From: Algicoccus sp048820935
GTDB taxonomy: Bacteria > Pseudomonadota > Gammaproteobacteria > Burkholderiales > Burkholderiaceae_B
Direction: 5' to 3'
Length of the DNA stretch: 64,000 nt
Assembly (NCBI RefSeq): GCF_048820935.1
Contig: NZ_JBMERD010000013.1
Coordinates: 1 to 64,000, forward strand
A model generated the notes under the pieces. The model was not told the DNA's origin. It made no database searches and saw only the letters and a program-made list of their open reading frames with translations. The translations under genes and the position numbers were made by a program. Positions 27,418 to 36,817 of the stretch are shown here, in pieces; position 1 is the first letter of the stretch; each line of letters opens with the position of its first letter.

Positions 27418-27798
27418 TTAAGCAGCCATGTCTAGCGGTGTGTCAGAGGGTTGGCTCTGGTCACCCAGTAAATAAGCACGCAACGCATTCACAACCACGC
27501 TATTGAGCGATGTTTGATCCTGTTCAGCGCGTAATGCGGCTAATTTGTGCAAATCAGGTGTGACCCGAACATTGAATTGACCGCGAAATGGTCTTTCCGG
27601 TGTTCGACCTGTGGCCAGGCATCGTGTTAAATAATCATCAATCGCACGCTCAAAGTTGCGACGAATATCGTCTAATGTACGTGCCTGATAACGCACTTCT
27701 TCCTGAATAAAAAGAACATGACCTTTGAGTTGTTTGTCACGCAACGAAGGTTCTATAGAGCCGTGATAACCCTTGTATGTCAAAAGGTTGGATTTCAT
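27418..27798 (-). CDS. hicB: HicB-family antitoxin-like protein (orphan)
   Basis: 126 residues from the ATG at 27798 (the frame continues upstream to 27861 without a better start). The N-terminal part 'LLTYKGYHGSIEPSLRDKQL' plus 'GHVLFIQEEVRYQARTLDD' is the HicB partial RNase H-like fold; the C-terminal 'FNVRVTPDLHKLAALRAE' and 'SLNSVVVNALRAYL' form an Arc-type ribbon-helix-helix DNA-binding domain. HicB normally neutralises the HicA mRNA interferase, but no HicA-sized frame is present on either side. It lies 76 bp from the ubiG stop. It may be a solitary regulator or the survivor of a broken toxin-antitoxin pair. Confidence 0.82.
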   Translation of the reverse strand: MKSNLLTYKGYHGSIEPSLRDKQLKGHVLFIQEEVRYQARTLDDIRRNFERAIDDYLTRCLATGRTPERPFRGQFNVRVTPDLHKLAALRAEQDQTSLNSVVVNALRAYLLGDQSQPSDTPLDMAA

Positions 27799-27874
27799 GG
27801 TGGAGGAACAGGTTCCTAATAAAGTGACTAAAGGAAATATTAGTATAACTTGATTTTGCAACCTGTTCGCAACT

Positions 27875-28651
27875 TTAATTTGGTCTGCGCGTCCCGATCA
27901 TGTAATTCACACTGGTATCGGACTCAAGCCGATAGACTTTGGTCATGGGGTTATAGGTCAGTCCCGTCATTTGTTTGAGTTCTAGACCGCTGTCTCGAAC
28001 AGCACTGGCTAGTTCACTGGGCTTGATAAATGATTCCCATTGATGAGTCCCGCGTGGCACGATATTGAGCAGATATTCAGCGCCAACAATCGCAAACAGA
28101 AAAGACTTTGGATTGCGGTTTAGTGTTGAAAAAAATACCCAACCGCCTGGTTTGACCATCGTGGCACAGGCACGGACAACGGAAGCAGGGTCTGGGACGT
28201 GTTCCAGCATTTCCATGCAGGTGACAACATCGTAGTGGCCAGGATGTTGCAGCGCCATGTCTTCGGCTGAAATATTTTGATACTTCACTGGCACGCCTGA
28301 TTCAAGACTGTGTAGACGTGCGACAGTCAGTGATTTTTGTGCCAGGTCGATCCCTGTGACGTCAGCGCCTTCTGCGGCCATGGCTTCCGATAAAAGACCA
28401 CCACCACAACCGACATCGATGCAGCGCAATCCCTTGAGAATCGAATCTGTATGTGATTCTGGATGCGTTTGTTCGGCTGATTGCTCCAAGCAGGATTTAA
28501 TCCATTGCAGACGCAGCGGATTGATTTCATGCAGAGACTTGAGCGCACCATTGGGATCCCACCAATGTGAGGCCTGTTCGCTAAATTTGTCGATTTCAGC
28601 CTGATTGACGTTCTGTGGTGAGGCTGTAGACGTAACTTCTGTCGGGTTCAT
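27875..28651 (-). CDS. ubiG: ubiquinone biosynthesis O-methyltransferase UbiG
   Basis: SAM-dependent enzyme performing both O-methylations of ubiquinone synthesis. 'NQAEIDKFSEQASHWWDPNG' at the N-terminus is highly typical, followed by the SAM motif I 'CIDVGCGGGLLSEAMA', 'DVVTCMEMLEHVPDP' and 'TYNPMTKVYRL'. 258 residues with a short Thr/Ser/Gln-rich N-terminal extension. It lies downstream of ompA on the same strand, past the ompA terminator. Confidence 0.95.
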   Translation of the reverse strand: MNPTEVTSTASPQNVNQAEIDKFSEQASHWWDPNGALKSLHEINPLRLQWIKSCLEQSAEQTHPESHTDSILKGLRCIDVGCGGGLLSEAMAAEGADVTGIDLAQKSLTVARLHSLESGVPVKYQNISAEDMALQHPGHYDVVTCMEMLEHVPDPASVVRACATMVKPGGWVFFSTLNRNPKSFLFAIVGAEYLLNIVPRGTHQWESFIKPSELASAVRDSGLELKQMTGLTYNPMTKVYRLESDTSVNYMIGTRRPN

Positions 28652-28793
28652 TGCAATATTCCGTAATTCCAGGTCGCAGAGAAAATTAAACTTCTGCTAA
28701 TGATGCAGTCGTGCTTGCATGGAAACTATACCCCAGTGAACACAAGCAGGTCGATTCAAAGTGGTATCCAGTGCCGTAATCACAGCTTTGGCG

Positions 28794-28822
28794 CACAAAA
28801 AAACCTCCCGTGAGGGAGGTTC
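28794..28822 (-). terminator. intrinsic terminator of ompA
   Basis: AACCTCCC and GGGAGGTT form an 8-bp stem around a 4-nt loop (28802-28821); read on the minus strand a run of T follows directly. It lies about 20 bp after the ompA stop, so ompA is probably transcribed alone. Confidence 0.85.
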
Positions 28823-28843
28823 TTTTGTGGCAAAAAACTAGAA

Positions 28844-29401
28844 TTAGTTTTTGCGTGTACCAACCACTTCAATTTCAACGCGACGGTTTTTAGCGCGACC
28901 GGCTGCAGTTGAGTTTGTTGCGATCGGATCAGCTTTACCTTTACCTTCCGTGTAGATACGGTTAGCAGGAATGCCTTGTGAAACCAAGTAGGCTTTCACA
29001 GCGTTCGCACGACGCTCGGACAAGCCGAGGTTGTACTGAACGGTACCGATGGAGTCGGTGTAACCAACAGCGATGATGGTTTCAAGGTCAATTTTCTTGG
29101 CTTGCTCAGCAACTTGATCCAACAGCTGACGGCCTTCAGGCTTCAGATTGTACTTATCGAAGTCAAAGAAGGTGTCTGCGTTAAAGACGACTTTGTTGGA
29201 AACAACGTCGGCTTTCTTGACGCATGAAGGATCTGCAGTTGCAGGCGTCCAGAAGTTGTCTTGCCAGCACAGACCATAATTACTGTGCCAGACATCGCCA
29301 AAGTTGCTACGCCAGTTATCGTTGGTCTGAGCGGAAGCCGCACCCGTTGCCGTCAGGGCAGCTACAGCGAGTGCCAGAGCGAATTTGGAGGGTTTGTTCA
29401 T
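28844..29401 (-). CDS. ompA: OmpA-family outer membrane protein
   Basis: Peptidoglycan-associated outer-membrane protein. A signal peptide ('MNKPSKFALALAVAALTATG...ASAQ', cleavage near residue 24) precedes a short segment 'WRSNFGDVWHSNYGLCW' of the kind found in Bordetella-type OmpA, and then the OmpA C-terminal domain with 'FFDFDKYNLKPEGRQLLDQV', 'AVGYTDSIGTVQYN' and 'GRAKNRRVEIEV'. The ATG at 29401 is chosen because GGAG lies just upstream and the signal peptide starts there; the frame is open for 66 codons more, but that part looks non-coding. At 185 residues it lacks a full beta-barrel. Confidence 0.93.
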   Translation of the reverse strand: MNKPSKFALALAVAALTATGAASAQTNDNWRSNFGDVWHSNYGLCWQDNFWTPATADPSCVKKADVVSNKVVFNADTFFDFDKYNLKPEGRQLLDQVAEQAKKIDLETIIAVGYTDSIGTVQYNLGLSERRANAVKAYLVSQGIPANRIYTEGKGKADPIATNSTAAGRAKNRRVEIEVVGTRKN

Positions 29402-29833
29402 GTTTCTCCTCGTTGAGCTTAAAGCTGATAAATGACTCGCAGCGAATCCCCGCCGCAAATTCAGGAAACGGGGGTCAGTATAACAACGCCAAGAGCTCTT
29501 AAATAAAAAAACTTTTACACACGGGGGATTCCTGTGTGTTGATTTGAATCTTAAGCCATTTACAAGCTTTTGCGACCCCTGTAACCATTTGTCTGGCACT
29601 TGGAGGCCAAAAATAAGGGTTTACGGGTCAAAAGCGTTGGGTTTTGACAACAACGAGGTCTATTTTCTGGAGAAAAGTGTCTACGAATAGACTTGAAGTT
29701 AGTCAGAAAGTTCCCACGCTCTCGGAATGAATACGGTCAGTGTAGAATCAAGTGTTTATTCAAGGTTGGTGATGGCGTAGCCAGTCTGTTTTGATTTTTT
29801 CGCCAGAATCATTCTAGTTAGGATCTGCCATTT
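29402..29833. promoter_or_regulatory. ompA-gyrA divergent intergenic region
   Basis: This 432-bp region must carry both promoters. For ompA a TATACT (minus strand, 29477-29482) is a likely -10 with only a weak T-rich -35 upstream, leaving a 5' leader of roughly 70 nt. For gyrA the best -10 is TAGAAT at 29743-29748, again without a strong -35. No operator or riboswitch was recognised. Confidence 0.35.
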
Positions 29834-32560
29834 ATGGATTCCTTCGCAAAGGAAACACTTCCGATCTCACTTGAAGACGAAATGCGTCGTAGCTATCTGG
29901 ATTACGCCATGAGCGTGATCGTTGGCCGCGCATTGCCCGATGTGCGTGACGGTTTGAAACCAGTTCATCGGCGCGTTTTGTTCGCCATGCATGAGCTCAA
30001 TAACGACTGGAACCGCGCTTATAAGAAGTCGGCTCGTATCGTCGGTGACGTGATCGGTAAATATCACCCACACGGTGACCAAGCAGTTTACGATACGATT
30101 GTTCGCATGGCGCAAGACTTTTCATTGCGCTATATGCTGGTCGATGGTCAGGGTAACTTCGGTTCTGTGGACGGCGACAGTGCGGCTGCGATGCGTTATA
30201 CGGAAATTCGCCTTGCCAAAATCTCCCACGAATTGCTGGCCGATATTGATCAGGAAACGGTTGATTTCGGACCCAACTATGACAACAGTGAACGTGAGCC
30301 GCTGTTGTTACCTTCGCGATTGCCCAATTTGCTGATTAACGGCAGCTCCGGGATCGCAGTGGGTATGGCCACAAATATCCCACCCCATAATCTGGCTGAA
30401 GTGATTGATGCCTGCTTGCACACGCTAGAGACACCCGATTGCACAGTTGATGATTTGCTGGAGTTTATTAAAGCGCCCGACTTCCCGACGGGCGGCATTA
30501 TCTATGGCATGACCGGAGTGCGTGATGGATATCGCACAGGTCGTGGTCGTGTCATCATGCGCGCCAAAACGCATTTTGAAGACATTGATCGTGGCAATCG
30601 TCAAGCGATTGTGGTCGATGAGTTGCCATACCAGGTCAACAAAAAATCACTGCAGGAGCGAATCGCAGAGCTTGTCAACGAAAAGAAAATCGAAGGCATT
30701 TCAGATATTCGTGACGAGTCCGACAAGGACGGAATGCGACTGGTGATTGAGTTGCGTCGTGGCGAAGTGCCTGAAGTGATTCTGAATAATCTGTATAAGA
30801 ACACGCAGCTTCAAGAAACCTTCGGCATGAACCTAGTGGCCTTGGTCGATGGTCAGCCTCGTCTGTTGAATTTGAAGCAGATGGTGGCGTATTTCCTAGC
30901 ACACCGTCGCGAAGTGGTGACACGTCGCACAGTATTCCAGTTACGTAAAGCGCGTGAACGCGGTCATGTGCTTGAAGGGTTGGCCGTTGCACTGGCCAAT
31001 ATCGATGAGTTCATTGCCATCATCCGCGGTGCAGCCACACCTGTGATTGCCCGTGAAGAGTTGATGGCGCGCAGTTGGGATTCGTCCATGGTGCGCGAAA
31101 TGTTGGTGCGTGCGGACAGCGATGCGACAGGTGGTCGAGCAGCGTACCGCCCAGAAGATCTGCCAAGCCATTATGGTTTGGGTGGTGACGGCCTTTATCG
31201 TTTGAGCGAAGTGCAGGCTCAGGAAATCCTGAACATGCGCTTACAGCGCTTGACAGGCTTAGAGCAAGATAAGGTCCTTGATGAATACCGAGCCATCATG
31301 GAAACGATTGCTGATTTGCTGGATATTCTGGCACGCCCGGAACGTATTTCAGCCATCATCGCACATGAGTTAGAGGAGATTCGTCAAGAGTTTTCGATCA
31401 AAGTAGATGATCAGCGTCGTTCGAGTATTGAATACAACGCCACTGATCTGGATACCGAGGATTTGATTACGCCAACGGATATGGTGGTGACACTGTCCAA
31501 TGCGGGTTACATCAAGAGCCAGCCGTTGTCAGAGTACCGCGCACAACGTCGTGGTGGTCGGGGCAAACAAGCAACTACCACTAGAGAAGACGATTGGATC
31601 GATCAGTTGTTTGTGGCCAATACACACGACTTCCTGTTGTGCTTCTCGGATCGTGGCCGGGTTTACTGGTTGAAGGTTTGGGAGGTGCCACAAGGCTCAC
31701 GCTCCTCACGAGGCCGTCCGATTGTGAACGTTTTCCCGCTGGAGCCAGAAGAAAGAATTACCGTCATTCTGCCTGTGAAGGCGTTTGATGACTCACAAAA
31801 CGTCTTTATGGCGACAGCAGCCGGTGTGGTCAAGAAAACACCGCTGTCACATTTCTCAAACCCACGTAAGACAGGCATTATCGCCGTGAGCCTCGATGAG
31901 GGCGATTATTTGATTGGAGCCGACTTGACGGATGGCTCGCATGACGTGATGCTGTTCTCGAGCGGTGGTAAGGCGGTGCGTTTTGACGAAGGTGATGTGC
32001 GCGCGATGGGTCGTACTGCACGTGGTGTGCGTGGGATGTCCCTAGACGAAGGCCAGGAAGTGATTGCTATGCTGGTCGCACGTGATGAAAGCTATTCGGT
32101 CTTGACGGCCACTGAGAATGGTTACGGCAAGCGCACGGCGGTGGCTGAATATACGCAGCACCGTCGCGGTACGAAAGGCTTGATTGCCATTCAGATGTCT
32201 GAGCGCAATGGCAAATTGGTGAGTGCCGTCTTGGTTGAGCCCGAAGATGAAATCATGTTGATTACCAACGCAGGCGTGTTGGTGCGCACCCGTGTGAGTG
32301 AGATTCGCGAAATGGGTCGTTCAACGCAAGGTGTGACCTTGATTAACGTGGATGAAGGCACCAAGCTGTCGGGTGTGCGTCGGGTGGTTGAAAGTGATGT
32401 GGACGATGATGAGGCTGAAGAGTCGGATGAATCTGCAACCGTGACAGACCAAGAAGCATCTGAAGCGGTATCGGATGATTCGGAGGACACATCTGCGCAA
32501 AATGATGCGGGTGATGATGCAGACGAGATCGATAAGACAGAGGACGGAGATTCTGAATGA
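29834..32560 (+). CDS. gyrA: DNA gyrase subunit A
   Basis: GyrA cuts and rejoins DNA in the supercoiling gyrase complex. The catalytic tyrosine is Y122 ('AAAMRYTEIRL'), and the C-terminal DNA-wrapping beta-pinwheel carries the GyrA box 'QRRGGRG'. In the quinolone-resistance region the sequence is 'HPHGDQAVYDTIVRM': residue 83 is Gln (codon CAA at 30080-30082) where most sensitive bacteria have Ser or Thr; Asp87 is present. The last ~55 residues are an acidic Asp/Glu/Ser tail. 908 residues, full length. Its stop overlaps serC (ATGA), opening the long plus-strand cluster. Confidence 0.97.
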   Translation: MDSFAKETLPISLEDEMRRSYLDYAMSVIVGRALPDVRDGLKPVHRRVLFAMHELNNDWNRAYKKSARIVGDVIGKYHPHGDQAVYDTIVRMAQDFSLRYMLVDGQGNFGSVDGDSAAAMRYTEIRLAKISHELLADIDQETVDFGPNYDNSEREPLLLPSRLPNLLINGSSGIAVGMATNIPPHNLAEVIDACLHTLETPDCTVDDLLEFIKAPDFPTGGIIYGMTGVRDGYRTGRGRVIMRAKTHFEDIDRGNRQAIVVDELPYQVNKKSLQERIAELVNEKKIEGISDIRDESDKDGMRLVIELRRGEVPEVILNNLYKNTQLQETFGMNLVALVDGQPRLLNLKQMVAYFLAHRREVVTRRTVFQLRKARERGHVLEGLAVALANIDEFIAIIRGAATPVIAREELMARSWDSSMVREMLVRADSDATGGRAAYRPEDLPSHYGLGGDGLYRLSEVQAQEILNMRLQRLTGLEQDKVLDEYRAIMETIADLLDILARPERISAIIAHELEEIRQEFSIKVDDQRRSSIEYNATDLDTEDLITPTDMVVTLSNAGYIKSQPLSEYRAQRRGGRGKQATTTREDDWIDQLFVANTHDFLLCFSDRGRVYWLKVWEVPQGSRSSRGRPIVNVFPLEPEERITVILPVKAFDDSQNVFMATAAGVVKKTPLSHFSNPRKTGIIAVSLDEGDYLIGADLTDGSHDVMLFSSGGKAVRFDEGDVRAMGRTARGVRGMSLDEGQEVIAMLVARDESYSVLTATENGYGKRTAVAEYTQHRRGTKGLIAIQMSERNGKLVSAVLVEPEDEIMLITNAGVLVRTRVSEIREMGRSTQGVTLINVDEGTKLSGVRRVVESDVDDDEAEESDESATVTDQEASEAVSDDSEDTSAQNDAGDDADEIDKTEDGDSE

Positions 32561-33705
32561 CAAGCGTAAAACGACCCTGGAATTTCTCAGCAGGTCCGTC
32601 AGTTTTGCCTGAGCCCGTGCTTGAGCAGGCTGCGCGGGAGATGCTGGACTGGGAAGGCAGCGGCATGTCCGTGATGGAAATGAGCCATCGTGGCCCAGAG
32701 TTCACTCGTATTTGCGATGAGGCCGAAGCGGATTTGCGCCAGTTGCTGGGACTGAACGATGACTTTGCGGTCATGTTTATGCAAGGTGGCGCCACCGCAG
32801 AAAATGCCATCATTCCGATGAACCTGATGGGATTGCGTCCTGAGCATAAAGCCGATTACGTCATTACCGGCTCATGGTCAAAGAAGTCGCGTGCAGAAGC
32901 AGAGCGTTACGGTGATGTGGCTGTGGCTGCAAGCAGCGATCAGGTTTGGCAGCGAGACGGCCATGTTTGGCAACCATTAACGTGGGTGCCACCTGTGGAG
33001 CAGTGGACGGTGCGTCCTGAGGCGTCTTATTTACATTTCTGCAGTAACGAGACGATTGGTGGTGTGGAAATGTTTTCATTTCCGGATCAAGCGCAGATGA
33101 AGGCCTTAGGTGCAGCCGATGTGCCTTTGGTGATTGATGCGTCCTCGCACATCTTGTCGCGACCTATGGATTTCAGCAACGTGGGTCTCATGTACGCAGG
33201 GGCTCAGAAAAATGCGGGCCCCGCGGGTGTCACGGTTGTGATCGTGCGTAAAGATCTGATTGGGCATGCGCTGCCAATGTGCCCAGCTGCCTTTAATTAC
33301 GCCAATGTCGCTCGAGAGTCATCCCGATTTAATACACCACCCACTTATTCGATTTATGTGGCGGGCTTGGTTTTTAAGTGGCTCCTGAAAAAAGGTGGAC
33401 TTGAAGCGATCGAAAAAGAAAACATTCTGAAAGCGAATGCGCTGTATGGTTTTTTTGATCAGTCATCGTTTTATCGTCTAGATGTGTTTCCAGAGAATCG
33501 GTCACGGATGAACGTGCCGTTTCATTTGCCGGATACCCAACTAGATGCTGAGTTTCTGAAGGGCGCTCAGGCACTGGGGCTAAATCAGCTCAAAGGCCAT
33601 AAGAGCGTGGGCGGAATGCGCGCCTCGATATATAACGCCATGCCACTAGAAGGTGTCATGGATCTGATTGACTATCTTGAATGGTTTGAGAAAACCCATG
33701 GATAA
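32557..33705 (+). CDS. serC: phosphoserine aminotransferase SerC
   Basis: PLP enzyme converting 3-phosphohydroxypyruvate to phosphoserine; also used in pyridoxal phosphate synthesis. It opens 'RPWNFSAGPSVLPEPVLEQA', contains 'MFMQGGATAENAIIPMNL', the Schiff-base lysine in 'YAGAQKNAGPAGVTVVIV' and a C-terminal 'VGGMRASIYNAMPLEGV'. 382 residues. It overlaps gyrA by 4 nt and pheA by 8 nt, so translation is coupled through the cluster. With serB it supplies two of the three serine-pathway steps seen in this window. Confidence 0.96.
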   Translation: MTSVKRPWNFSAGPSVLPEPVLEQAAREMLDWEGSGMSVMEMSHRGPEFTRICDEAEADLRQLLGLNDDFAVMFMQGGATAENAIIPMNLMGLRPEHKADYVITGSWSKKSRAEAERYGDVAVAASSDQVWQRDGHVWQPLTWVPPVEQWTVRPEASYLHFCSNETIGGVEMFSFPDQAQMKALGAADVPLVIDASSHILSRPMDFSNVGLMYAGAQKNAGPAGVTVVIVRKDLIGHALPMCPAAFNYANVARESSRFNTPPTYSIYVAGLVFKWLLKKGGLEAIEKENILKANALYGFFDQSSFYRLDVFPENRSRMNVPFHLPDTQLDAEFLKGAQALGLNQLKGHKSVGGMRASIYNAMPLEGVMDLIDYLEWFEKTHG

Positions 33706-34783
33706 AGAGTTGCAAGCCAAGCTGCTGCCGCTTCGACAAAAAATTGATGCGCTGGATCAGCAGATCCTTGATTTGATTAATGAGCGTGCTCGGACCGCGC
33801 AAGCCGTTGGAGACGTCAAGCACGGACATCCGGGAGAATCGCCCGTGTTTCGTCCGGAGCGTGAAGTTCAGGTGATCCGTGCTTTGGCGCAAGCCAATGA
33901 AGGCCCCATTGATGCCGCTTCAATTGATGCGATCTGGTCGCAGATTATTTCTGTGTGCCGAGGGTTGGAGCAAGAAATTCGTGTCGCCTATTTGGGGCCA
34001 GCCGGTTCATTTTCTGAGCAAGCTGCCTTCGAATTTATGGGCAATGCGATTTCTGGCGTGTCCTGTCCAAACTTTGATGAGGTGTTTCGAGTCGTTGAGG
34101 CAGGCAATGCCGATGTAGGTATTGTGCCTGTCGAGAATTCGACTGAAGGCGCAGTGAACCGAACACTGGATCTGCTGCTCAATACACCACTGAAAATTGT
34201 CGGTGAGCATTCGATTCTGATTCGCCATTGTTTGCTTACAAAATCGGGCACGATGGACGGCGTGACGCGTGTGATGGCCCATCCTCAGGCGCTTGCGCAA
34301 TGTCAGCACTGGCTAGGTTTGCATCAGCCAGGATTGCAACGTGAGCCCGCGGCCAGTAATGCAGAGGCGGCTCGAATTGCGGCTGAAGATCCGACGGTTG
34401 CTGCGATTGCAAGTGATATCGCAGCGCGTGCTTGGGGCTTAAATATTGTGGAAGAAGGCATTCAGGATGATCCTATGAATCGAACTCGATTCCTGGCGAT
34501 TGGGCGTATGCCAACATTGCCAACAGGTGGTGACATGACCAGCCTGATTTTGGCGGTCCCGAACGAAGCTGGCGCGGTTTATCAGATGCTGACGCCTTTG
34601 GCAGAGCATGGTGTCTCGATGGCTCGGTTTGAGTCCAGACCTGCACGCACAGGCCAGTGGGAGTACTATTTCTACGTAGATATTGAAGGCCATCAGGATG
34701 ATCCTCAGGTCGCCGTGGCGTTAGAGTTGCTGCGTAAGCGTTGTGCGTTCTTTAAGATCTTAGGGTCCTTTCCCAAACAGTAA
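33698..34783 (+). CDS. pheA: bifunctional chorismate mutase / prephenate dehydratase
   Basis: Makes phenylpyruvate from chorismate. Residues ~1-90 are the AroQ-type mutase ('LRQKIDALDQQILDLINERA'), ~95-275 the dehydratase ('VAYLGPAGSFSEQAAFEF', 'VPVENSTEGAVNRTLDLL', 'NRTRFLAIG'), and the tail is an ACT regulatory domain ('ESRPARTGQWEYYFYVD'), which suggests feedback control by phenylalanine. The ATG at 33698 begins the conserved mutase; the frame's upstream codons lie within serC. 361 residues. Confidence 0.96.
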   Translation: MDKELQAKLLPLRQKIDALDQQILDLINERARTAQAVGDVKHGHPGESPVFRPEREVQVIRALAQANEGPIDAASIDAIWSQIISVCRGLEQEIRVAYLGPAGSFSEQAAFEFMGNAISGVSCPNFDEVFRVVEAGNADVGIVPVENSTEGAVNRTLDLLLNTPLKIVGEHSILIRHCLLTKSGTMDGVTRVMAHPQALAQCQHWLGLHQPGLQREPAASNAEAARIAAEDPTVAAIASDIAARAWGLNIVEEGIQDDPMNRTRFLAIGRMPTLPTGGDMTSLILAVPNEAGAVYQMLTPLAEHGVSMARFESRPARTGQWEYYFYVDIEGHQDDPQVAVALELLRKRCAFFKILGSFPKQ

Positions 34784-34805
34784 ATTTCTTTCTGACAGGG
34801 TCACT

Positions 34806-35942
34806 ATGAGTCAAGATAATCCTGCACTGCAGGCGCCTGAATATATTCAGGCTATTCAGCCGTATATTCCCGGAAAACCCATCGAGGATTTGGTGCGTGA
34901 GTACGGTTTGTCACCAGAGAACGTGGTGAAACTGGCTTCCAATGAAAACCCCATGGGCATGCCGGCCTCAGCACGGAAAGCCATTGAGTCCGTGATCAGC
35001 GGATTGAGCCGTTACCCCGATCCGGGTGGTTACGACTTAAAGCAGACGATTGCAACGCGATTGGATGTGCCTGCATCTTGGGTCACGTTGGGCAATGGCT
35101 CGAACGACATCCTAGAAATGTTGGGTATAGCTTTGCTGGATCAGGACAGTGCAGCTGTCTATTCACAATATTCGTTTGTGGTTTATCGCTTGGCGACACA
35201 AGCCCGAGGTGCGCAACACCGTATGGTGCCAGCAGTGGATTATGGACATGACTTGCCAGGCATGCTTCAAGCCATTGATGAGCAAACACGGGTTGTGTTT
35301 ATTGCCAACCCGAACAATCCGACTGGGACATTTTTAGGTCACGACGCAATTGAGTCTTTTGTGTCGCAGGTCTATCAGCGTTTTGGTAGCCGTGTCACTG
35401 TGGTGTTGGATGAGGCGTACAACGAATTTATTGAACCTGACCAACGTGTTGATAGCGTGTCGCTCGTGCGTCGTTATAGCAATGTGGTCGTGACTCGTAG
35501 TTTTTCTAAAGTATATGGGTTGGCAGGTTTGCGCGTTGGTTACGCATTGGCTCAACCTGCATTGACAGAGCTGTTGGCGCGTGTGCGTCAACCTTTTAAC
35601 GTCAATACCTTGGCACAAGTAGCAGCGATTGCCGCTTTGGCTGATGATGCATTTGTCACTGCTAGTGCGCAGAATAATGCACAAGGGAAAGACGTTCTGC
35701 AAAGTGGTTTTGAAAAACTGGGTTTAACGTATGTGCCCAGTTTTGCGAACTTTGTGCTCGTGAAAGTGGGTGATGCAGTAGGTATTAACCAAGCTTTGTT
35801 AAAGCGCGGTGTGATTGTGCGACCAGTGGCCGCAGATGGTCTACCCGAATGGTTGCGAGTCACCATCGGTTTGCCCCATGAAAACCAACGTTTTCTGGAC
35901 GCATTGACCGAAGTGCTTCAGACTGCTGAACGGTCTGCTTGA
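34806..35942 (+). CDS. hisC: histidinol-phosphate aminotransferase family protein HisC
   Basis: Fold-type I PLP aminotransferase. 'YIPGKPIEDLVREYG' and 'KLASNENPMGMP' at the N-terminus, 'IANPNNPTGTFL' centrally and the PLP lysine in 'SFSKVYGLAGLRVGYA' are HisC signatures; 378 residues. In this position between pheA and tyrA such enzymes can also transaminate aromatic keto acids, so it may serve phenylalanine/tyrosine synthesis as well as, or instead of, histidine synthesis. That is an inference from context. Its stop TGA shares a base with the tyrA ATG. Confidence 0.93.
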   Translation: MSQDNPALQAPEYIQAIQPYIPGKPIEDLVREYGLSPENVVKLASNENPMGMPASARKAIESVISGLSRYPDPGGYDLKQTIATRLDVPASWVTLGNGSNDILEMLGIALLDQDSAAVYSQYSFVVYRLATQARGAQHRMVPAVDYGHDLPGMLQAIDEQTRVVFIANPNNPTGTFLGHDAIESFVSQVYQRFGSRVTVVLDEAYNEFIEPDQRVDSVSLVRRYSNVVVTRSFSKVYGLAGLRVGYALAQPALTELLARVRQPFNVNTLAQVAAIAALADDAFVTASAQNNAQGKDVLQSGFEKLGLTYVPSFANFVLVKVGDAVGINQALLKRGVIVRPVAADGLPEWLRVTIGLPHENQRFLDALTEVLQTAERSA

Positions 35943-36817
35943 TGAAATCGAATAAGCGGATTGAAACTTTAGCCATCATCGGCGCGGGGCTGATTGGTGG
36001 CTCATTTGCGCTTGCGCTGAAAGAAGCGGGTCGAGTTGAACGTGTTCTAGGGGTCGGGCGCAGTCTTGAATCCTTGGAGCAAGCCAAAGCGCTCGGTGTG
36101 ATCGATGAAGTGGCGACGTTGGAACAAGCGGCTCAAGAGGCAGATCTGATTCTGGTTGCTGTGCCAGTGGGGGCGTTTGCAAATGTTTTTGCAACGCTTA
36201 AACCACATTTGACAGATCGTGTGATCTTGACCGATGCGGGGAGCACTAAAGGCAATGTGGTGAAGGTGGCACGCGAGTTTTTGCAAGAACGCGTATCTCA
36301 GTTTGTGCCAGCACACCCGATGGCAGGCTCACATTTATGTGGTCCAGAAGCGGCGCGCGCAGATCTTTACGTTGATCGTAAATTGATTTTATGTCCTTTG
36401 CCAGAAAATGCACCTGAGACGGTTCGTGTTGTGGAGTCCATGTGGCGCGCCTGTGGCGCACGAATTTTAGAGATGCCTTGGGAGCAGCATGACGAAGCTG
36501 TTGCTGCAATCAGTCATTTGCCACACTGGTTAGCCGCCATGTACGTTTATCAAATCACACAGGCAGCCGATGCTGACGTGAAGTTTGAGGTTGCAGGCAC
36601 AGGTTTTGCGGATTTTACTCGCGTGGCGCAAGGCTCTGATGAGATGTGGCGAGATATTTTCATGGTCAATCGGGATGCGGTGTGTTCACAGTTGGCTGAG
36701 TTTGAGACTCAGTTGGCACAAGCCCGAGAGGCTTTGGAACGAGAAGATTTTGACTGGATCGTGCAAATGCTCAGAGTGAGTGCAAAAGCACGTCAGGATT
36801 GGGAGAAACAAAGGTGA
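35942..36817 (+). CDS. tyrA: prephenate dehydrogenase TyrA
   Basis: NAD(P)-dependent oxidative decarboxylation of prephenate toward tyrosine. The Rossmann motif 'IIGAGLIGGSFALAL' starts near residue 10; 'DAGSTKGNVV', 'FVPAHPMAGSHLCGPEAA' and 'EMPWEQHDEAVAAISHLPHW' (substrate-binding His) follow. 291 residues, with no mutase or ACT fusion. ATG at 35942 within the hisC stop; a TTG one codon earlier is unlikely. The 3' end overlaps aroA as GTGA. Confidence 0.95.
   Translation: MKSNKRIETLAIIGAGLIGGSFALALKEAGRVERVLGVGRSLESLEQAKALGVIDEVATLEQAAQEADLILVAVPVGAFANVFATLKPHLTDRVILTDAGSTKGNVVKVAREFLQERVSQFVPAHPMAGSHLCGPEAARADLYVDRKLILCPLPENAPETVRVVESMWRACGARILEMPWEQHDEAVAAISHLPHWLAAMYVYQITQAADADVKFEVAGTGFADFTRVAQGSDEMWRDIFMVNRDAVCSQLAEFETQLAQAREALEREDFDWIVQMLRVSAKARQDWEKQR

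Noticed and set aside
29402..29599. Extending OmpA by 66 codons upstream to 29599
   Set aside because: The clear signal peptide and GGAG site place the start at 29401; the extension is Arg/Ser-rich and unlike any OmpA.
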